Shown one piece after another: positions 57,128-64,000 of a stretch of DNA of 64,000 nt; position 1 is the stretch's first letter; each line of letters opens with the position of its first letter. Location: assembly GCA_000611775.1 (NCBI GenBank), contig KK106987.1, positions 868,001-932,000 of the forward strand, given 5' to 3'. The notes under the pieces are model-generated. The model made no database searches, was not told where the DNA came from, and saw nothing but the letters and a program-made list of their open reading frames with translations. The position numbers were made by a program, and so were the translations under genes. The stretch comes from Umbilicaria muhlenbergii. Lineage: Eukaryota > Ascomycota > Lecanoromycetes > Umbilicariales > Umbilicariaceae.

Positions 57128-58515
57128 ATGGCCATAGTTGAAGATGCCGCTTCGGTGTTGGAACAATTCGTCCAAGACGGTATGTGTATCACGTGACCAG
57201 CAGAGGCCCTATCTGATATATAATCCAGTTGCCAATCTTCCGGCCGAGATAGCCCATCTTCTTGAGGAAATCCAAGCCAAAGACCGAGTTCTTCAAGAAT
57301 GCCGCAGTGTCATCAACACACGGGATAACAGTATCCAGAAATGGATGAAGGTCAACGGCACGGGCCAAATGAACCCTAAAGAGGAACCTTATACCAGGAC
57401 AATCTTGGCAAACTTCGATAAGGCGCAGACAATACAAGAAGAAAAGGTCGGACTAAGTGCCAAGGTTGGCGTACTCGTGAGTGCTCGCTCCCCTTCACTC
57501 TATGTTACACATTGTTAACCGCATGACCTAGCTTGACCGACAAATCAAGCGTCTCGACCTAAAGATCCGTGACCTCCAGAACGAAGGTACCATCGCCATT
57601 GATCCGACTCTACCCTCCCTTCTCAACCCCACAGTCGGCAACCGTCTCCCTCCCATCTCCACCTCCACTACAGGTGCCAGCACCCCACTAAATCCCTTAT
57701 CCGGCAACGCCGGCCCCTCCACCACCATCGCCAACAACAGCCTCCTCAACCGCCTCGTGGGCCCACCCTCGCAACTAAACCAGCGCCCAGCATCCCCCGC
57801 CATAACCGGCCCCCTCCAACCGCACCACTCCCACCTCCTCAGCAACCTCACCCCCACCATCCCAGCCTCGACCATCCACCTCCAAAACCGCGCCCGCGAA
57901 TCCTCCGCCGGTGCCTCCGACGCCAAACGTCGCCGCCTCAATGCCCACCTCCCCATCCCCCCTACATCGTCCAACCTGCGGCAATCATCCCTCGGCCCGG
58001 GTACGCCCAAAGCCGGAACGCCCTTAACCGCCCGTGGCGGCAGCGCCGGCCCGCGCCCAGGCGGTCCGAAGAAACCAGGGAAGAAAGTAGCGCCGCACCA
58101 GCGGGTGCACTCCTTGAACCCCAGCGCCGCGAACAAGAAGGTACGCCGGCCGCGACCCGGCAAGAAACACGGCGGTCTAGGCACGGGCTCGATGAAACCC
58201 TCGCCCTCAGATACCGGCGACGACGAGTCCGTCCTCAGCGAAGTCGAGGGATCCGAGGACGAGAATATGTCGCAGGGGGGAGCGGGGAGGGAGGATGTGG
58301 AGATGGAAGATGTGGGGGCGGGGGATGGGGGGGAGGAAGATGATGGGGGGGATGATCGGAAGTATTGTACTTGTCGAAGCGTGAGTTATGGGAATATGGT
58401 TGCGTGTGATAATCCGGAGTGTCCTTATGAGTGGTTTCATTGGAGTTGTGTGGGGATGACGAAGGAGCCGGTGGGGACTTGGTTTTGTGAGGAGTGTAGG
58501 GCTAAGATGCAGTAG
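57128..58515 (+). CDS. YNG2: ING-family PHD-finger protein, Yng2-like
   Basis: Histone H3K4me reader; 427 residues. Exons: 57128-57179, 57229-57476, 57532-58515. The N-terminal ING helix starts [20 protein letters not shown] and continues through [21 protein letters not shown] and the spliced [21 protein letters not shown] Pro/Ser/Asn-rich linker with a basic stretch ([23 protein letters not shown]) follows, then an acidic run, then the PHD finger YCTC...[18 protein letters not shown]...GTWFCEEC (C4HC3, about 377-424). [20 protein letters not shown] is closest in my recall to Yng2 of NuA4; Pho23 of Rpd3L is the alternative. Wobble bases flip from C/A to G/T at about 58255, so the PHD-coding part contains almost no C at third positions. 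Confidence 0.93.
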
Positions 58516-58844
58516 ATATGGGTTATGGGGATCCGATAGTGGCGGTGGTTTTGATGTGTGATGTTTCTTAGCGGTCACTGAACATGCGGATGAGTGGAAT
58601 GAGTTCAAAAATAAGGCCACAGCTTCTCATGTTGTGAACTTAACGTTGTAGTTTCTCATCGCATCAATGATGTTTCTGTAGAGTTGCGATATCTGGAGCA
58701 ACCTTGCCAGTAGAAGGTAACATTATTTGAACAGAGAAGAGAGCTAGCGCCAGTTTTGCCAATCGAAATTCATCCCAAGAAATCATCACAGCGAAGGGTA
58801 TCTTCCACGCCAGACGAAACAACTGTGTAACACAAAAAGAAAAC
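58516..58844. other. convergent intergenic region
   Basis: Shared 3' region between the ING gene (+) and the DUF7514 gene (-). No feature recognised. Confidence 0.5.
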
Positions 58845-60303
58845 TCAAGCCCAGGAGATTCCACCAGTAGGATACCTTCGTCCCCCAACCCCTCTCAACG
58901 GCCCTCCCACCCTCCTAGTCCCCGAATGACCACCGGCAGAATCTCTTCTACCTTCCGCAGCTCTCGCGCTGTGGTGCACCCCAGGCGTAGCCGGCGCACT
59001 CCCCGGAAGGTTCCATATATGATCCAAATCGCGCCATCTTACATTCAAACTTCTAGCGTTCCCGCGAGGTGGTCCGGTCGGCTGTCGATCCTGGTCGAAA
59101 TACGATTGCTGAGGGCGCTGCATGGCTCCCGCCGGCTGCGGCGTCACAAAATCGCGCGGATCGTACAGACTGTGTGCTGAATGCCGGCGCTCTTGTCCAG
59201 AGGATGGCGGGAAGAGTTGGGGCCGATCTTGGTACCGGACGACAGGGCTTCGACTCGCTTCGCTGGTCGCGATGCTTGAGTCGTCGTCGTCGCTGTCAGA
59301 GTCGGAGGTAGTAGAAAGTGTACTGGGGGTCGTGGGTCTGGATCTAGGAGGAATATGAGGCGCGGTAGCTTGTGTAGGTGTATGCGCATCGTTCGTCCAG
59401 TACGGGTTTCGCTGGTGGTTGTGATCGGGTAGGCTCCGCCGGCGGTGATGGTGGTGACTGTCCGGGGCAAGCCGTTGCTGATAGTGTTGGGGATGGGTAC
59501 GAGGCGGCGCTGGCATATGTACTAACCCTATGTTTGGACGCACGAATGGTGGGCGAAAGCAAGGCTCGGTAAGGTAATCTGCAGCGTCGACGACCGACCG
59601 GTCCTCGATGGACGATTGTGTGGCGGTGTCATTGTCATGTTCTCCCCTAGCCGTAGTGTCTGGCACTGTTCTCTGCGTAGATGCCGCTGCCTCCACCCTT
59701 AGCTTTTCCGACACACCCTCATGCCACTTTATCATCTCTGGGTCCGGCTTGTACGGGAAAGCCGTCTTCGGTAAGACCTTGGGGAACTCGCTTCCATCCG
59801 CCAGATGTACGATCTCGAAGCTCTTGACCGCTTTTTGCAGTAACGGGATATGCTCTTCTGGCCCGAGCAGTAACTGAACCGTCTGCCATCTCACGAAGCC
59901 CTGCGGGGTCAAGGCCGGAATGGATGGTGGCACGTAGGGATCATGATCAGGCTGTAGGGTCTGAAAACAGCCCAGGGACTGGTAAATGAACGAGAGAGAA
60001 GCAGGAGGCGTTTTTAGAAATAAGGCGTCGAAGTCACCGTCAACAAGGCGGTAGAAACTAGCAAGCTTGGTGGGAGTGAGACAGTGGACATCCCATGGTG
60101 CGATATGCTTTTTCTAATGCTTTATGGTTAGTAACAAGCTTTCCAGCCTTCTATTACGATTGACTCGAGGAATGGAGGCAATATAGGCATACTATGTAAT
60201 TCGCTATTCCGAGGAGGAATTGTTCGAACAAAGGCGTCGGGGTCTTGTCCGGTTGGATTAGGTATCCCCAGTACTCCTCCGCAGTTATCGTAGCATCCCC
60301 CAT
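58845..60303 (-). CDS. DUF7514-like fungal protein
   Basis: 459 residues in two exons, 60303-60193 and 60113-58845. The N-terminal globular region (about 1-170) reads EYWGYLIQPDKTPTPLFEQFLLGIANYI, then WDVHCLTPTKLASFYRLVDGDFDALF, LSFIYQSLGCFQTLQPDHDPYVPPSIPALT and GFVRWQTVQLLLGPEEHIPLLQKAV. This is the Pezizomycotina domain I know as DUF7514; the name is from memory. The rest is disordered and rich in Pro, Ser, His and Arg (YQQRLAPDSHHHHRRRS; a DSDSDDDDSS run). Function unknown. Start at 60303 is the first ATG of the exon and the splice (ATA|GTATGC ... ATTAG|AAA) is in frame. Confidence 0.78.
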
Positions 60304-60787
60304 ACTGGCAGGGCTGGAGTCAACCTTTTATGAAGACGCACGGAAGGCTGGAAGACTAGAAGTAGAGTGTAGTTCAATATGAGTGTTCATGCTGAGGCCG
60401 GAAGGGCAGATGCCCGGGCGGCCTGGGCAACTCGTCACATGGCGGTGAGAAGCTGAGCCCGCGACAGGGTGGATGGTGATGCCTGCAGGGATCGGAAATG
60501 AAGCTAACGCCCGCGGCGATAACCTACGCCTCTTACGTCCAGCTTCTCAGCGAGAACGATTCGCATTCAGCAGAAGGACGTTGATAGTGGAAGACGATAG
60601 AGGCTCTCACATGCAATGATGTCGATGAGCTACCTAAGGCAAGGTTTCTACTGGATACCTTATGCAGCCACGAGTGCCATGCAGCATACATAGACGTCAC
60701 CAGGGTCGGCTCGTCCACTCACATAACCGAGGAAACGAATACAATCACTTGGAGATCTACCCATACCCTACGATGCGACAGCAGCAT
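60304..60787. other. intergenic region
   Basis: Promoter of the DUF7514 gene and 3' region of the sugar transporter. No gene recognised. Confidence 0.5.
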
Positions 60788-62862
60788 TTACAGAAGTCCA
60801 GCATTTGACGCCTTCCGTCTGAAAGTATATATCGGCCTCTTCTTCCAACTTTGGCGCGCATCTTTCTCATCTTGTTCGGGACTCTGTCCTGCAGTGTCCG
60901 TTGACCTACCCTGCTCCATCTCAGCCTCATCATCCTCCTGCATCTTCTTTGTCCACCGCCAATCAGCGATACCCTGATCCCTGATGTTGTGGCTGGCCTT
61001 GAAGACATTCCAGCTACCACCGTGTTCGAAAAACGTGTCCATTTGTTCAAGAGATCGGCCAGCCGTCTCGGGATATAGGAGGATGACGAATGGAATGCAG
61101 AAAATGTTCAGACCGAAGAACAGGAGCAGAGTACCGTAACCAATGGATTGGAAGAGAAAGGGGGTGATCATCGTGACCACCCCGTTGCCAATGGACCAAC
61201 CCACAACGGACCAAGCACCACCTTTGGCACGAACGTTCAACGGGAAAATTTCAGTTGGATACAGCCACGGTGTCGTCAGCCAAGTAGCGCCGAAGGTAGC
61301 AGTATATAGGAACACTAATGCGGCGACAGCTGCTCCGTATTGCTTCTGTTTTGGACCCTTGATTGATGCCTTTTGGTCCAGGATACCGCCAATCAATAGG
61401 ATCAAGGCCATGGCGACGGCTCCCCAAACCATGGTAGCTATGTCAAAATTAGCTACTGACATAGCAACACACAATGAGAATTGCACTTACATCGGCGGCC
61501 GAATTTATCTAGTGTAATAACCGCGAAGATAACAGAAAACATGTAGCTGAGATTGTTGAAACCCGCCAGAAGCTTCGATAGTTCCGTACTGAAGCCCGCA
61601 CCCTCAAAGAGATCAACGGCGTATACGGTGATAACACCAATGCCAACCAACTCTTGCATGATTTGCAGCCACACGGCAAGTACTACACGCCATCGCAGTT
61701 GCTTGGCATATCTGTCTTTTGGAAATAGCATTGAAACATAGTGATTTGCTGTCGAAGTCTCGAGTTCAAACTTCACGACCCTCTTGATGCCCTTCAACTC
61801 TTTCTCAACGTCTTCCTCCCGGGTAGCTTTGAGAACACTCCGAGACTCTTCCTCCCGACCCATCTTCATGAGCCACCGAGGGGATTCAGGAAAGAAGTTG
61901 ATTCCGATGCCAATGATTCCGATGAAGATGATCTGGAGCGCTAGGGGAGTACGCCAAGCCATGACTTTGTTTGGGTTGAGGTATGCGAAGTACTCAATCC
62001 AGTATGCCAATGCAAGACCACCAATATTCTGCAACAGGTCAGCCGCTGGCAACCATTTTGAGATTCACGGATCCTTACCATAAAAAATTCGAGCGCCAGG
62101 AAAGCACCTCTTGCCTGGTGACTACTGACTTCTGCAGACCATACCGGAATGACGCAGTCAATAGCACCAACGCCAACACCTGCGATAACACGAGCGCAGC
62201 ACATCCAGGTAATGTTATAGGCTGAGGCTTGTAGAACAGCGCCTAGGAACGCCCACATTGAACCGAATACGACAGCTTTGATACGGCCACATCGATCCGC
62301 AAGAGAGCCAGCAACAAGTGCTCCGATAAACGTTCCTCCGTAATACACCGCCACAATGCCACCTTCAGCGGCAACATTTCGTGAATTGCCTCGCAACTTA
62401 TTAGCTTCAAGCCGGTGCAGTAGCTTGGCAGGTCATACCGGTAACAGGGGCAATGCCCATGTGTTCCTGATAGTCAGGGTTTAGATTGACTTGAGACATC
62501 ACCCCCTGATCGTAGCCGTAGAACATAATGGCAATACCTAAAGCACCGATGATGAGCACACTCTCCTGAACACTGCTGGTACTATCCATGTTCATACCTG
62601 CAAACAGATTGATAGCATAGTACATGGTCTTGGGATTCTTGAATTTCAGCATGCGCTTCTGGCTGTAGCCCCCAGGAAACCACTTCTCGAACTTCCATGG
62701 TTGTGGATACTTTAGACCTTTGAATTCATCCTCCTTAGCGGGTTCTGACGAAGGGCTGTCGAGCTTTCCCTCGTAATGCTCAGTCTCTCTAGGCGCAGAT
62801 TTCACGGGCGAGGAGTTTGACCTTGCAGCCTCTTCTCTGGGTTCTCTATGCTCTGGAATCAT
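60788..62862 (-). CDS. MFS sugar transporter (SP family)
   Basis: Plasma-membrane sugar or polyol carrier, 640 residues. Exons: 62862-62439, 62389-62079, 62028-61491, 61437-60788. Twelve helices; landmarks are MFYGYDQGVMSQVN (helix 1), GGTFIGALVAGSLADRCGRIKAV (loop 2-3 motif with DRxGR), INFFPESPRWLM, ITLDKFGRRSTMVWG and LLYPETAGRSLEQMD. The N-terminal tail of about 125 residues is unusually long and charged (DSPSSEPAKEDEFKGLKYPQP). The first splice is not at the obvious AAG but at GCGAG, giving VTGNSRNVAAEGGIVAVYYGG. Substrate cannot be read; related proteins carry hexoses, glycerol or quinate. Start at 62862 is the first ATG of the exon. Confidence 0.95.
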
Positions 62863-64000
62863 AGTCGACAATAACGCAACGTACCCGAATGGCAAGGCCT
62901 GAATACCTAGAGAGAAAGCTCTCAAGGCAAGGGTTTGTCCTTTTACTGGAAGGTCTGGAGGCAGGCTAGATCCTAACGTTGGTTTAGAGCGCAGTCGACA
63001 TCAATTATGACCCGCAGATTCAGCACAGAACACAAATGACGAAGCTTGAAGGATGATAGATCTTTTGGACCCTGAACCTTCCTGAAGGAAGAGAAGAACG
63101 ATTCGCAGAGAAACGTGAGATGCAAAGACAAGAGTAACACGGAGATCTATGAGAACACCCTGCATATCCAGATGCCGAGAACACCCTGTCCATCAGGACA
63201 AACATGACGTCAAGGAGTTGGATGTTGGGACCTAGGCAGGAGGATAAACAGTTTAAACATGAACGAATGCAGCTGATTCGGGCGTATAAATCGCTATCCA
63301 GGAAGACACTCGGGGGCGCGCTTTGCTTGCCAGCCGCTGTCGCATCAATGCACGGTAGCTCCTTGCTAAAGAGAAGTTGTCCTTGCGTTCCGCTTGTTAG
63401 CTCGCGTCTGTTCGCACGGCTCAGCGCCGATTCGTTATCTAATACGATTTCATCCTTTAAAGTCCAATGAGGAACTTTGCATGACAGATCTTGGGGTGTA
63501 AAGAAGGAGTGTGGTGGGGAAGCGAAATTCTGATTAGAAAGGAGGAGTATCTACCTTAGCTTCAAGTAATCAAGGGTGGACATACCACGACCAGTCTACT
63601 ACTCACGACTACTGCCACCACGGCAAGAGACCGCCACGGGATCATCGGTCTTACTCAAGATTTCTTTAGATCTACTGGCAAGACGTACTCGGTTATGCGG
63701 CCGAGTTATTAAGGACCTAACCTGGCGATCGACTTTGAGTATGTCAAAGTTGCCCTAATGAATGGCAAAGCACGGTCACCTCCACTAGCGCACGATCACT
63801 TAGGTAGCAAGTGCAACCTCTTGCACTTTCGAAGGCCGATAGAGTGGAGCCCTTCGGATATGTCGAATACTCACAGGACCTGCGAATAAAGCAGGAAGGT
63901 TGGAAACAGGCCATAATGCTATGAACGCCTTAAGCCCCGTAGCATCCTGGTATCTTTCCCGATAACACACTCCATCGCTATGCCAATGCAAATGATTTGA
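62863..64000. other. terminal non-coding region
   Basis: 1.1 kb upstream of the sugar transporter, probably its promoter. No gene, RNA or repeat recognised; short open frames show no signature, and a gene truncated by the window edge cannot be excluded. Confidence 0.45.

Noticed and set aside
1-64000. tRNA or rRNA genes, transposons, viral relics and CRISPR arrays
   Set aside because: I looked for TTCGA-arm cloverleafs, long terminal or inverted repeats with transposase or polymerase motifs, and spaced repeats; none was convincing. CRISPR is not expected in a nuclear fungal genome.

Overview
This is nuclear DNA of a filamentous ascomycete (Pezizomycotina). The evidence is short spliceosomal introns (about 42-120 nt, GTRAGT-type donors, CTAAC/CTGAC-like branch sites, YAG acceptors), Zn2Cys6 transcription factors, a LaeA-like methyltransferase, an NGI1/DUF3605 protein, an Ecm4-type glutathione transferase and a typical loose gene spacing. 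I reconstruct 25 protein-coding genes, 23 of them spliced. No rRNA, tRNA, transposon, viral relic or CRISPR array was recognised, and no polyketide or peptide synthase is present.

Layout. 1.3-4.7 kb: Zn2Cys6 regulator (+), then a gene-free 2.6 kb. 7.3-11 kb: amidase (-) diverging from an Ecm4-like glutathione transferase (+). 12.1-15.6 kb: four-helix membrane protein and ten-exon LaeA-like methyltransferase (+). 17-20 kb: War1-type Zn2Cys6 regulator (+). 21.2-24.2 kb: coiled-coil protein and Fmp42/SLC43-like carrier (-). 24.9-35.4 kb: Pib1-like FYVE/RING ubiquitin ligase, TRP-like channel and GT71 mannosyltransferase (all -). 35.9-44.6 kb: large orphan protein (+), PLP-dependent cystathionine lyase-type enzyme (+), small coiled-coil protein (-), DUF4185 propeller protein (+). 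45.2-46.8 kb: U2AF small subunit (+) converging on a 94-residue membrane protein (-). 48.1-52.1 kb: APH-type kinase with a coiled-coil tail (-), 60-residue zinc-ribbon peptide (+), NGI1 homologue (+). 52.6-62.9 kb: oxysterol-binding protein (+), Hos2 deacetylase (-) diverging from an ING/Yng2 PHD protein (+), DUF7514 protein (-), sugar transporter (-).

Most genes are unlinked housekeeping functions: vesicle and lipid traffic (Pib1, Osh, GT71), chromatin (Hos2, Yng2) and splicing (U2AF1). The stretch 7.3-20 kb, with amidase, glutathione transferase, methyltransferase and a War1-like regulator, could be a loose detoxification neighbourhood, but that is inference.

The most unusual signal is compositional. 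At several places the DNA flips abruptly from C/A-rich to G/T-rich on the given strand, inside genes (wobble bases change from nearly all C to nearly all G or T) and also in non-coding DNA. Each flip has the same polarity, which is the same read from either strand and resembles the skew jump at a replication origin, but on a scale of a few hundred bases.
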